Positions 57,269 to 64,000 of a DNA stretch of 64,000 nt are shown piece after piece. Source of the stretch: Oryzomonas japonica (GTDB taxonomy: Bacteria; Desulfobacterota; Desulfuromonadia; Geobacterales; Pseudopelobacteraceae); the NCBI RefSeq assembly GCF_008802365.1, contig NZ_VZQZ01000001.1, positions 372,001 to 436,000 on the forward strand, given 5' to 3'. The translations under genes and the position numbers were made by a program. Each line of letters begins with the position of its first letter. Positions within the stretch are counted from its first letter, which is position 1. The notes below the pieces were generated by a model. That model was not told where the DNA came from and made no database searches. It saw only the letters and a list, made by a program, of their open reading frames with translations.

Positions 57269-58408
57269 TCAGGCGAGTTCTTCGATCTTGCCCCCCGGCC
57301 TGAGCCGGAAACGGCTGCCGCGCCATTCGACGCGGTTGCCCAGAAAGGAGAGCGCCCAGGTGAAGAAGCCCAGCATGTCCCGGAGCGGGATCAGCCAGAG
57401 CCAGGCGGGGAGAAGGTTGTCGCGGACGAAGCGACGGCTGAAGGCGGTGGTGACGGCCAAGCGCACGCAATAGAGCAGGGCAATTGCGGCCAATGCCAGG
57501 GGGAACGATGGGGCGACGAATGCCGCCAGGAGCGCCCCGGGAAAGGGGAGCGTCATGCCGGACGCCAGGTAGCCTCCCGGTCTGCTGGCCCGCATGGTGC
57601 GGGCCCAGCGCAGTTGCCGTGCGAGCACCGTCACCACATCTTCCGCCTTGAGCATGCTTTCCACAAAGGTGCCGTCCAGTGCGATGCGCCAGCCGGCGCG
57701 ATGCACCTTGTTCCCCAGTTGGTAGTCGTCGGCCAGGTAGTCGGCCAGGGCCTCAAAACCGCCGATGGACGCCAGGGCTTCCCGACGTACGGCCATGGAT
57801 GCGCCCAGGGCGAACGACAGACCCTCCAACTGGAGGGCAACCAGTACGTTGGGGATCATCTCGGCGGTAAAGCCGGTCGCCTCGATGGCGGTGGCGATGG
57901 TTGGGACGCTGGAGCTGCGGTAGAGCGAGGTGACCAGCCCCACCCGGGGATCGCTGAAGCGGGCGGTCACGCTTTTCAGGTAGTCCGGGGGGACGCGGAT
58001 ATCGCTGTCGCAGACGATGATGATGTCGTGCCGCGCGTGGGGAAAGGCGTTGATCAGGTTTGAAACCTTGTAGTTCGGCCCGTGGATGGCCGGGTTGATC
58101 ACCAGAGCAACGCGGTTACCGCCAAACTCCTCCCTGAGCCGCTGAATGACCGGGATGACCGGATCATCGGCCGATGCCGCGGCAAATAGAAGTTGCACCT
58201 CCCCGTCGTACTCCTGCCGGCAGAAGGAGGCAAAGTTCTCATAACTCCCGGCATCCATCCCCTTGACCGGTTTCAGGATGGTCACGGCCGGGGCCTCCGG
58301 CGAGCGGGGTGGCGGTACGGAGAAGAAGCGGCGGGCGCAGACAAATGCAATCAGGCTGTAGGCCAAAGAGGGCAGGACGACGATGAAGGGGAGCAGGGAG
58401 CGCAGCAT
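57269..58408 (-). CDS. HpnI-like glycosyltransferase (hopanoid-type)
   Basis: A 379-aa family 2 glycosyltransferase of the ceramide-glucosyltransferase type. An N-terminal membrane helix, the motif V-C-D-S-D-I-R-V (D1xD), D-D-Y-Q-L-G and R-Q-L-R-W-A-R-T (the Q/RxxRW box) are present, with several C-terminal membrane helices. This set fits HpnI, which adds N-acetylglucosamine to bacteriohopanetetrol, but other sterol- or lipid-glycosylating enzymes share it. The ATG at 58408 lies one base after the preceding stop with AAGGGTG upstream, so it is coupled to the methyltransferase. No other hpn genes are in the window. Confidence 0.75.
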   Translation of the reverse strand: MLRSLLPFIVVLPSLAYSLIAFVCARRFFSVPPPRSPEAPAVTILKPVKGMDAGSYENFASFCRQEYDGEVQLLFAAASADDPVIPVIQRLREEFGGNRVALVINPAIHGPNYKVSNLINAFPHARHDIIIVCDSDIRVPPDYLKSVTARFSDPRVGLVTSLYRSSSVPTIATAIEATGFTAEMIPNVLVALQLEGLSFALGASMAVRREALASIGGFEALADYLADDYQLGNKVHRAGWRIALDGTFVESMLKAEDVVTVLARQLRWARTMRASRPGGYLASGMTLPFPGALLAAFVAPSFPLALAAIALLYCVRLAVTTAFSRRFVRDNLLPAWLWLIPLRDMLGFFTWALSFLGNRVEWRGSRFRLRPGGKIEELA

Positions 58409-58409
58409 G

Positions 58410-59000
58410 TCAGGCACCCTTCTGGACACAGATGACGTAGGGCGCGTCGGCCGTGACGTTGGTCTGCCCCATGCGCCAGGCGTGGAACAGTGGTGCCGGG
58501 AGTTGCCCCGCCCATTCTTCCACCAGGCGCCGCTCTGCGTCGCCTCCCCTGTGGCCGGGGTAGACGGTCAGCGCCACGATGCCACCCGGCGCCAGGAGGT
58601 CCAAGGCCTGCTCCAGCGCAGCCCCGGTGGTTTCCGGCCGGGTGATGAGGCTGCGGTCGCCCCCCGGCAGGTACCCCAGGTTGAAGACCACGGCGCTCAG
58701 GCCGGCCTCGACCTGTTCGGCCATGGTCTCGTGACCCACGGCCACCAGGGTAACCCGCTCCTCGAGCCCTCGTGCCGCCAGTTTGCGGGCAGTGCCGTCC
58801 ACGGCCTCCTGCTGGATGTCGAAGCCCCAGACCCTGCCGGTTGGCCCCACCAGCTCCGCCAGCAGGAGCGTGTCGTTGCCGTTGCCGCAGGTGGCGTCGA
58901 CGGCCCTGTCGCCGGAGCGGACAAAGTGCCGCAACAGCAGATGCGTCAACGGTACCGGGCCGCGCAAGAGCGGGATATGCTGGGGGGCGTCAGAAGTCAT
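58410..59000 (-). CDS. SAM-dependent methyltransferase (MnmM/YtqB-like)
   Basis: A 196-aa class I methyltransferase with the SAM motif DATCGNGNDTLLLAEL (about 35-50), F-D-I-Q (motif II) and V-F-N-L-G-Y-L-P-G-G-D, an N-P-P-Y-like motif. The last is characteristic of the YtqB/MnmM 'rRNA methylase-like' family, in which MnmM methylates a tRNA wobble uridine. The assignment is from motif likeness only. It is the first gene of a pair with the hpnI-like gene. Confidence 0.78.
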   Translation of the reverse strand: MTSDAPQHIPLLRGPVPLTHLLLRHFVRSGDRAVDATCGNGNDTLLLAELVGPTGRVWGFDIQQEAVDGTARKLAARGLEERVTLVAVGHETMAEQVEAGLSAVVFNLGYLPGGDRSLITRPETTGAALEQALDLLAPGGIVALTVYPGHRGGDAERRLVEEWAGQLPAPLFHAWRMGQTNVTADAPYVICVQKGA

Positions 59001-59048
59001 GGCGGCAGAGGGTACCAGAGTCGGACCCCTTTTTCCACAGGGAATTTT

Positions 59049-59226
59049 CCTGAATCCGTGACGCCTCCATGCCTCCGCTTGTCCGGAAGGCCTCAGCCTT
59101 TGCCTGTACGGCAGATAACGACAACTCGGCGGAGGACCGGCAGAGTGAGTGGTTTGCTACGTCACGGGCGGCGTGCGAGCTCCGGCTCTTCCGGCCACTG
59201 CGGCATTCCGGTATCGCGGATTCAGG
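59049..59226. repeat. 178-bp element with inverted ends, copy 2 of 2
   Basis: The ends CCTGAATCCGTGACGCC (59049-59065) and GGTATCGCGGATTCAGG (59210-59226) are imperfect inverted repeats. The interior matches the element at 11114-11290 in blocks such as GGCGGAGGACCG, GAGTGGTTTG and CTGCGGCATTCCGG. It fills the divergent gap between the methyltransferase and pseudouridine synthase genes. Confidence 0.8.
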
Positions 59227-59270
59227 ATTTTGATTGCATCGCAACAGGGAATCGGGGTAGTAACGGGATC

Positions 59271-60149
59271 ATGATATGTAAGAAAACAGTGGCAGAAAAT
59301 CAGGGGGGACGCCGGTTGGACGATGCCGTGGCGCTCTTGTTCGACGGCCTCAGCAAGTCCGAGGCACGGCGGATCATCGACCGGGGCGGCTGCAGCGTCA
59401 ACAGCGCCATGGTCCGGGTGGCGTCGCGCACCGTCAAACAGGGGGATGCGGTTGAGGTCGGCGTGATGGAGCCGGGTCGGTTCCAGGAGCTCGTCCTTCC
59501 GCCCGAGGCGCTGTTGTACGAGGACGACGAGCTGATTGCGGTCAACAAGCCGGCCGGGGCGAATACCCAGCGAACCCCCTATCAACTCAAGGGAACCATG
59601 GAGTTCTGGGTCGCCGAATACTTTCGTCAGCACGGGATCAACGAGCCGGCCCGGGTGATCCACCGCCTCGACCGGGGCACCTCGGGGGTGATGGTGTTCC
59701 CGAAGGATAAGAGGGCCGCTGCCTGGCTTTCGGCCCGCTTTCACGACGGGCTGGCGGACAAACGGTACCTGGCCCTGGTCAGCGGACAGCCGCAGCAGGA
59801 GGCCTGGCGGATGGATGGCCCTATCGGCAAGCTGGGCACGTCGCGCTACGGCATCATGGCGGGAGGCAGGTCGGCCCTGACCGAGTTCCGTGTGGTGGCT
59901 GCCGCCGCCGGGGGCGCCCTGGTAGAGGCGCATCCCCTGACCGGACGCACCCACCAGATCCGCGTCCACCTGGAGGCATCGGGGCTGCCCATCGTCGGCG
60001 ACGCCACCTATGGCGGCGCACCGGCGGAGCGTATGATGTTGCACTGTGCGCGGCTCTCCTTCAAAAATGAAAAGGGTACGGAGATCCGTCTCGAAGCCCC
60101 CCTGGACCGGGCATTCGAAGCCTGTCTGCGGCAGTGCGGGATCCCCTGA
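59271..60149 (+). CDS. RluA/RluD-family pseudouridine synthase with S4 domain
   Basis: A 292-aa protein with an N-terminal S4-like RNA-binding region (about 14-65, R-R-L-D-D-A-V-A-L-L-F, ending V-K-Q-G-D-A-V-E-V) and a pseudouridine synthase catalytic domain. The catalytic Asp is D134 in HRLDRGTSG. Other conserved parts are V-N-K-P-A-G, K-R-Y-L-A-L-V and G-R-T-H-Q-I-R-V-H. It targets rRNA or tRNA uridines; the site is not predictable. The start at 59271 lies after the repeat element, and the frame remains open for 890 bp upstream but is non-homologous. Confidence 0.9.
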   Translation: MICKKTVAENQGGRRLDDAVALLFDGLSKSEARRIIDRGGCSVNSAMVRVASRTVKQGDAVEVGVMEPGRFQELVLPPEALLYEDDELIAVNKPAGANTQRTPYQLKGTMEFWVAEYFRQHGINEPARVIHRLDRGTSGVMVFPKDKRAAAWLSARFHDGLADKRYLALVSGQPQQEAWRMDGPIGKLGTSRYGIMAGGRSALTEFRVVAAAAGGALVEAHPLTGRTHQIRVHLEASGLPIVGDATYGGAPAERMMLHCARLSFKNEKGTEIRLEAPLDRAFEACLRQCGIP

Positions 60150-60308
60150 TGCCGCGGGCGATCTTTTGCCGCATACCGGTTGCGCACGGCCTTTGCCGTC
60201 AGTGCCCGGACCGTAGAAACATGCTATGCCCGGATCTTGGAAAACTCGACCCCGACGGGATGAAAATCCTGGAGCGATACGCCGTCCGGAATATTTAATC
60301 GTCCGCAT

Positions 60309-60575
60309 TCATTCCTTTTTGCCGTGACACCTTATGCATTCCGCGGCGGCGACCCTGCGTTTCAGCAAGCTCTCCATGTCTTTTGGTTCCCTCTTGCCCA
60401 TCAGCCGGTCTCCTACCTTGTGACAGCCGAAACAGTTCTGTCCCTGAAGGGCCGTGTGCATGGCAACCATGCGGGGATTCTTGCTGTGGCAGACCTTGCA
60501 TTCGAATGCCTCGGCACCCGTAGTCACGCAGAGGCTGATTGCCAGGGCACAGAGTGGCGTGAGCAATTTTTGCAT
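60309..60575 (-). CDS. Small triheme c-type cytochrome
   Basis: An 88-aa protein with a signal peptide (M-Q-K-L-L-T-P-L-C-A-L-A-I-S-L-C, cleavage near A-E-A) and three CxxCH heme sites: CKVCH, CFGCH and CIRCH. Extra His residues could serve as distal ligands. It is probably periplasmic. Size and heme count recall cytochrome c7-like electron carriers of Geobacter and related genera, but spacing is not the classic PpcA pattern. The start at 60575 has GAGG ten bases upstream; an earlier in-frame ATG at 60596 has no ribosome site. Confidence 0.85.
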   Translation of the reverse strand: MQKLLTPLCALAISLCVTTGAEAFECKVCHSKNPRMVAMHTALQGQNCFGCHKVGDRLMGKREPKDMESLLKRRVAAAECIRCHGKKE

Positions 60576-60596
60576 GTGGATGTAACCTCGCTTCAT

Positions 60597-60770
60597 ACAT
60601 GATCAATTCGACCTGATCTTAAGCCGCTCCCGACGAAAAATACTTGACCGTTGTCAATAAACCACGGATGGTCTCTGGAAAAATATGCTTTGCACCTTGG
60701 GAACTTTATGGTAATTTTTCGCTCTTCAGCTCCATAATCGCAATTCGTATCAGGCAAGGCCCATGCTGTC
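60597..60770. other. Divergent region between the cytochrome and parA
   Basis: It is moderately AT-rich. A TTGACA on the minus strand (about 60645-60650) could start the cytochrome gene, but no good -10 follows. No parS-like palindrome is present. Confidence 0.35.
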
Positions 60771-61544
60771 ATGTCCAAGATAATCTGCATCGCCAATCAG
60801 AAAGGTGGGGTCGGCAAGACCACCACCGCCGTCAATCTGGCCGCCTCGCTGGCGGCGGCCGAGAAGCCGACGCTGCTGGTTGACATCGACCCGCAGGGCA
60901 ACGCGACCAGCGGGGTGGGAATCGACAAGTCCCGGCTGAAGCAGACCATCTACGACGCCCTCGTCGACGAGGTCGATGCCCAGAGCCTGATCGTGGACAT
61001 CGGACAGCCCTTCCTGCACGTCATACCGGCGAACTCCGACCTTGCCGGCGCGGAACTGGAGCTGGCCTCCGAAATCGGCCGGGAGTTGAAACTCAAGTTC
61101 GCCCTCGCCCCCCTGGTGGAACAGTACCGTTACATCATCATCGACTGCCCCCCATCGCTCAATCTGTTGACCGTCAACGCCATGACCTGGGCCGATTCCG
61201 TGCTGATCCCGCTCCAATGCGAGTTTTACGCCATGGAGGGGCTTTCCCAGATACTGCATACCATCGGTCTGATTCAGAGAGGGCTTAATCCGTTGCTGAA
61301 GATAGAGGGTATCCTGCTGACCATGTTCGATTCCCGCGGTAATCTGGGCAAAGAGGTGGTCGCGGAGATCAGGACCCACTTCCCCGATCAGGTCTTCGAT
61401 GCGGTCATTCCGCGCAACGTTCGCCTGGCCGAAGCCCCCAGCCACGGCAAGCCGGTCATTCACTACGACATATCGTCACGCGGCGCCGCCAGTTATCTAC
61501 AGTTGGCCCGGGAAATAATCCAGAGGGAGACAGCCAATGGTTAA
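60771..61544 (+). CDS. parA: Chromosome partitioning ATPase ParA (Soj)
   Basis: A 257-aa deviant Walker ATPase with K-G-G-V-G-K-T-T (about 11-18), D-I-D-P-Q-G-N and Y-I-I-I-D-C-P-P-S. Length and lack of an N-terminal DNA-binding extension fit chromosomal Soj-type ParA. With ParB it segregates the origin region. It overlaps parB by eight bases. Confidence 0.96.
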   Translation: MSKIICIANQKGGVGKTTTAVNLAASLAAAEKPTLLVDIDPQGNATSGVGIDKSRLKQTIYDALVDEVDAQSLIVDIGQPFLHVIPANSDLAGAELELASEIGRELKLKFALAPLVEQYRYIIIDCPPSLNLLTVNAMTWADSVLIPLQCEFYAMEGLSQILHTIGLIQRGLNPLLKIEGILLTMFDSRGNLGKEVVAEIRTHFPDQVFDAVIPRNVRLAEAPSHGKPVIHYDISSRGAASYLQLAREIIQRETANG

Positions 61545-62391
61545 GAAAGGCGGCCTCGGGAGAGGGATGGCATCGCTGCTGCAAGTTGTGGATACGGCCG
61601 AGGGCCGCTCCGATTATTTCATCTGCCCGATCGAAAAAATTCGGCCCAACCGCAACCAGCCGCGCAAGTTTTTCGCAGCGGACAAGCTGGACGAGTTGGC
61701 CGCCTCCATACGTGAGCAGGGTATCATCCAGCCGCTGGTGGTGACCAAGAAGGACGACTTCTACGAGATCGTTGCCGGCGAGCGCCGCTGGCGCGCCGCC
61801 CAGAAGGCGGGTGTCAGGGAAGTGCCGGTGGTTATCCGCGAGGCCAGCGAAGATGCGGTGCTGGAACTGGCTCTGATAGAGAATATCCAGCGCCAGGATT
61901 TGAACGCCATCGAGGAGGCCCAGGCCTATCGCTCCCTGGTGGAGCATTTCGGCATCTCCCATGAGGACGTGGCCAAGCGGGTCGGCAAGAACCGCACCAG
62001 CGTCACCAACTCCATGCGCCTGCTCAAGTTGCCCCCTGATGTTCAGCAGGATATCGTGGAGGAACGCATGAGCATGGGGCATGCCCGCACGCTCCTGGCC
62101 CTGGAAAGTCCCGAGTTGATCCTCAAGGCCCGCCATGAGATCGTGCAGCGCCAGTTGAGCGTCCGTGAAGCTGAAAACCTGGTGCGGCGGCTGAAGATGA
62201 ACCCCCACCCGGGGCCGCATAAGCGCCCGCAGCAACCCGACCTGCTCATGGGCGCCCTGGAGGAGCAGTTGCAGAAACGATTCCAGGCGCGGGTCGCCAT
62301 CCGCAGGGTCGGCACCAAGGGGGGGAGGCTGGAGATCCACTTCAGCGACCCCGATGAACTGACCCGTATCGTCGATCTGCTCGAACAGTGA
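61537..62391 (+). CDS. parB: Chromosome partitioning protein ParB
   Basis: A 284-aa CTPase and parS-binding protein. It has an N-terminal basic segment, the ParB nuclease-like box (about 25-115) with G-E-R-R-W-R-A-A, and the E-N-I-Q-R-Q-D-L-N motif. A helix-turn-helix (about 140-165, V-A-K-R-V-G-K-N-R) and a C-terminal dimerisation domain follow. It is coupled to parA. Confidence 0.96.
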   Translation: MVKKGGLGRGMASLLQVVDTAEGRSDYFICPIEKIRPNRNQPRKFFAADKLDELAASIREQGIIQPLVVTKKDDFYEIVAGERRWRAAQKAGVREVPVVIREASEDAVLELALIENIQRQDLNAIEEAQAYRSLVEHFGISHEDVAKRVGKNRTSVTNSMRLLKLPPDVQQDIVEERMSMGHARTLLALESPELILKARHEIVQRQLSVREAENLVRRLKMNPHPGPHKRPQQPDLLMGALEEQLQKRFQARVAIRRVGTKGGRLEIHFSDPDELTRIVDLLEQ

Positions 62392-62486
62392 GAACTGCGG
62401 GGCTGAATACCGCTTGTCCCCGTTCCGTTGGTAGGTGCCTGCCACCGCTTCCCGCTGAAATCCGACAGTTTTCTTTGCAATACATC

Positions 62487-62551
62487 TTGACAAAGTGTTG
62501 AAATATGTGGTAGCTAGGTCCGATATCTGATGGATACAGTATACAAGTATA
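62487..62551 (+). promoter_or_regulatory. ATP synthase operon promoter with tandem GTATAC motif
   Basis: TTGACA (62487-62492), an 18-nt spacer and TAGCTA (62511-62516). Downstream, GTATAC-AA-GTATAC (62538-62551) is a palindromic repeat resembling ATACAA/TTGTAT at 40201. Its place after the promoter would suit repression. Confidence 0.6.
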
Positions 62552-62581
62552 CAATTTATGCATGCCTGCAAGGGGTAGGTC

Positions 62582-63007
62582 GTGATTGAATTAAATTTAG
62601 CATTCGTTGTCCAGGTCATTAACTTCGGAATCCTCGTCCTTGTTCTCAACGTTTTCCTCTACAAGCCGATCCGCAAGGTTCTGGCCGACCGCCGCCAGGT
62701 AATCGACTCTGCCCGTGAAAAGGCCGCCTCCGTTGATCTGGAGGTCCAGGAAAAGATGGCCCGCTATGAGGCCCGCCTGCGGGACGCCAAAACCGAAGCC
62801 GCCGGCCGCAGGGCCGAGGCCCTCAAGGAAGCACAGAGTGAGGAGACGGCGGTATTGGAGAAGGCGCGCAAGGAGGCAACCGCCTCTTTGGAGGCCATTC
62901 GCGATAGAGTGGCCAAGGAGGCCGCCGATGCCCGCGCGTTGCTGAAACAGCAGGCCGAGGCCCTGTCCGGCGACATCTGCGAGAAAATCCTGGGGAGGAG
63001 CCTGTAA
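62582..63007 (+). CDS. atpF': ATP synthase F0 subunit b'
   Basis: A 141-aa peripheral stalk subunit with an N-terminal membrane helix (F-V-V-Q-V-I-N-F-G-I-L-V-L-V-L-N) and a long charged coiled coil. Organisms with b and b' form a heterodimeric stalk. The start is GTG with AAGGGG upstream. First gene of the cluster seen here. Confidence 0.92.
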   Translation: MIELNLAFVVQVINFGILVLVLNVFLYKPIRKVLADRRQVIDSAREKAASVDLEVQEKMARYEARLRDAKTEAAGRRAEALKEAQSEETAVLEKARKEATASLEAIRDRVAKEAADARALLKQQAEALSGDICEKILGRSL

Positions 63008-63008
63008 C

Positions 63009-63623
63009 ATGTTGATGGTATCCGATCGTACGAAAAAAATCGCCTTCTCCCTGGTCTATGTTGCCGCCATCGTTCTGGCCGCCTCGACCGGCTTTGCCAA
63101 CGAGGGGGGCGAAGGCGCGCACCAAGCCGACCACGCCGCCGCCCAGATGAAGGATTTGGGTTGGCGTGTGCTCAACTTTGCCGTTCTGGTCGGCATCATC
63201 GTGTGGGCCCTGAAAAAGGCCAATGTCAAGGGCACGCTGGCCGCCCGGCAGACCCAGATCGAAAAGGATCTGAAGGATGCCCAGGAGGGGAAGGCCGCTG
63301 CCGAGGCCAAGCTGGCCGAGTACAGTACCAAGCTCGATCAGGCATCCAAGGAAATCGATGAACTCCATGCCGCCATCATCCGTGAAGGGGAGCAGGAGAA
63401 AGAGCGTATTATCGCCGAGGCAAAGGTCGCCGCTCAGAAAATCGCCCTCCAGGCGACCCAGTCGGCCGAGCAGGAAACCCTCAAGGCCCGTGCCGAACTG
63501 CGTGCCGAGGCTGCCCGCCTGGCGGTGGAGATTGCCACCGGCAAGTTGACCGGCGCCATCCAGAAGGCCGACCACGACCGATTTGTCGGCGAATATCTTG
63601 ACAAGGTGGTACAGATCCAGTGA
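63009..63623 (+). CDS. atpF: ATP synthase F0 subunit b
   Basis: A 204-aa stalk subunit. An N-terminal hydrophobic segment (I-A-F-S-L-V-Y-V-A-A-I-V-L-A) may be a cleaved signal; a second membrane helix (about 57-73) precedes the coiled coil. It joins b' to connect F1 and F0. It follows b' by one base, with GGGGAGGAG upstream. Confidence 0.93.
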   Translation: MLMVSDRTKKIAFSLVYVAAIVLAASTGFANEGGEGAHQADHAAAQMKDLGWRVLNFAVLVGIIVWALKKANVKGTLAARQTQIEKDLKDAQEGKAAAEAKLAEYSTKLDQASKEIDELHAAIIREGEQEKERIIAEAKVAAQKIALQATQSAEQETLKARAELRAEAARLAVEIATGKLTGAIQKADHDRFVGEYLDKVVQIQ

Positions 63624-64000
63624 TCAACAATACGATTGCGAGACGATACGCCAAGGCTCTGGTGCAGCTTGGCTCGGAGGCCGACCTGATCGACCGCTTC
63701 AGCGAGGAATTGGCTGCGATGGATCGCCTCTTCGCCGGCAATGGGGAATTGCGGGCCGCATTTGGGAATCCGGCCTTCACCGCCGAGCAGAAGAAGGGGA
63801 TCATGAAGGATCTGGTGGCAAAGGCCAACTGCTCCGAACTGGTCGGCAACTTCCTGCTCCTTCTGGTGGACAAAAACCGCGTGGCCTTCCTCGACCAGAT
63901 CGTTCAAACCTACAAGAAACTGGCCGATGAACATTCCGGCGTGATCCGTCCCTTCATCAGGACCGCTTTCCCTCTGGACGCCGCCCAGGTGGCCTCCATT
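63620..64000 (+). CDS. atpH: ATP synthase F1 subunit delta (partial, cut by window end)
   Basis: The first 127 codons are visible, starting with GTG 63620, which overlaps the atpF stop. It begins A-R-R-Y-A-K-A-L-V and has F-L-L-L-L-V-D-K-N-R, the AtpH signature. Subunit delta ties the b/b' stalk to the top of F1. The gene continues past 64000. Confidence 0.95.
   Translation, partial: MINNTIARRYAKALVQLGSEADLIDRFSEELAAMDRLFAGNGELRAAFGNPAFTAEQKKGIMKDLVAKANCSELVGNFLLLLVDKNRVAFLDQIVQTYKKLADEHSGVIRPFIRTAFPLDAAQVASI

Noticed and set aside
59049-59226. Cobalamin riboswitch, because of a CCACTG segment
   Set aside because: No B12 box (AGCCAGGAGACC type) or the other conserved blocks are present; the element matches the 11.1-kb repeat instead.
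58383-59270. Possible long N-terminal extension of the pseudouridine synthase
   Set aside because: It is antisense to the methyltransferase and crosses a repeat element; the S4 domain starts at 59271.
60597-62581. parS sites near parAB
   Set aside because: No GTTTCACGTGAAAC-like palindrome was found in or between the genes; sites may lie outside the window.

Overview
This 64-kb window is chromosomal DNA from a GC-rich, strictly Gram-negative bacterium. It most resembles the Geobacterales/Desulfuromonadia (Geobacter or Pelobacter propionicus type). This rests on the gene content, because no search could be run: a triheme c-type cytochrome, many ferredoxin-type proteins, a carboxylase/mutase/epimerase route for propionyl-CoA, a hopanoid-type glycosyltransferase (HpnI), paired b and b' ATP synthase subunits next to parAB, and a probable selenoprotein at the left edge. 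No insertion sequence, prophage or CRISPR array was seen.

Layout. 0-6 kb: an AhpD-like protein whose CxxC motif reads Cys-x-x-UGA, then def-fmt-DUF116, an HDOD protein and a TPR protein. 6-13.3 kb: a compact co-directional cluster of a 1184-aa GH13 glycosidase, an orphan ferredoxin/NuoB-type hydrogenase small-subunit-like protein, a MoxR-type AAA+ ATPase and a 658-aa protein with two GX2H motifs like the Tiki/TraB superfamily. This is the best candidate for an undescribed system. 13.3-20 kb: purA, hisZ, a secreted propeller-like protein and an outer-membrane porin with a long leader. 20-31.6 kb: gatCAB, a CheY/CheA pair, lolA, yajQ, rimO, a dksA-like gene, a DUF362 ferredoxin and a REC-PAS-GGDEF protein. 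31.6-38.5 kb: a Lys-Glu-Lys tRNA operon and gltBD. 38.7-48.4 kb: a GlcF-like iron-sulfur protein, an XRE-cupin regulator with an apparent operator in its own promoter, and a propionyl-CoA module (carboxyltransferase, biotin carboxylase/BCCP, methylmalonyl-CoA mutase catalytic subunit, epimerase). 48.5-52.8 kb: rplM-rpsI, argC, a YgiQ-type radical SAM gene and a cold-shock gene. 53-57 kb: an Mla-type lipid transport operon (mlaEFD-tolC-mlaC) behind a strong promoter with a palindromic operator. 57.2-60.6 kb: hpnI, an MnmM-like methyltransferase, a pseudouridine synthase and the triheme cytochrome. 60.8-64 kb: parA-parB and the start of the ATP synthase operon (atpF', atpF, partial atpH).

The intergenic regions are rich in repeats. 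One palindromic element occurs four times (14.7, 47.8, 48.4 and 49.6 kb). A second, about 177 bp with inverted ends, occurs at 11.1 and 59.1 kb. A third, a large imperfect inverted repeat, lies between gatA and gatB. Start sites were chosen from Shine-Dalgarno matches and family alignment, so several genes are shorter than their longest open frame.
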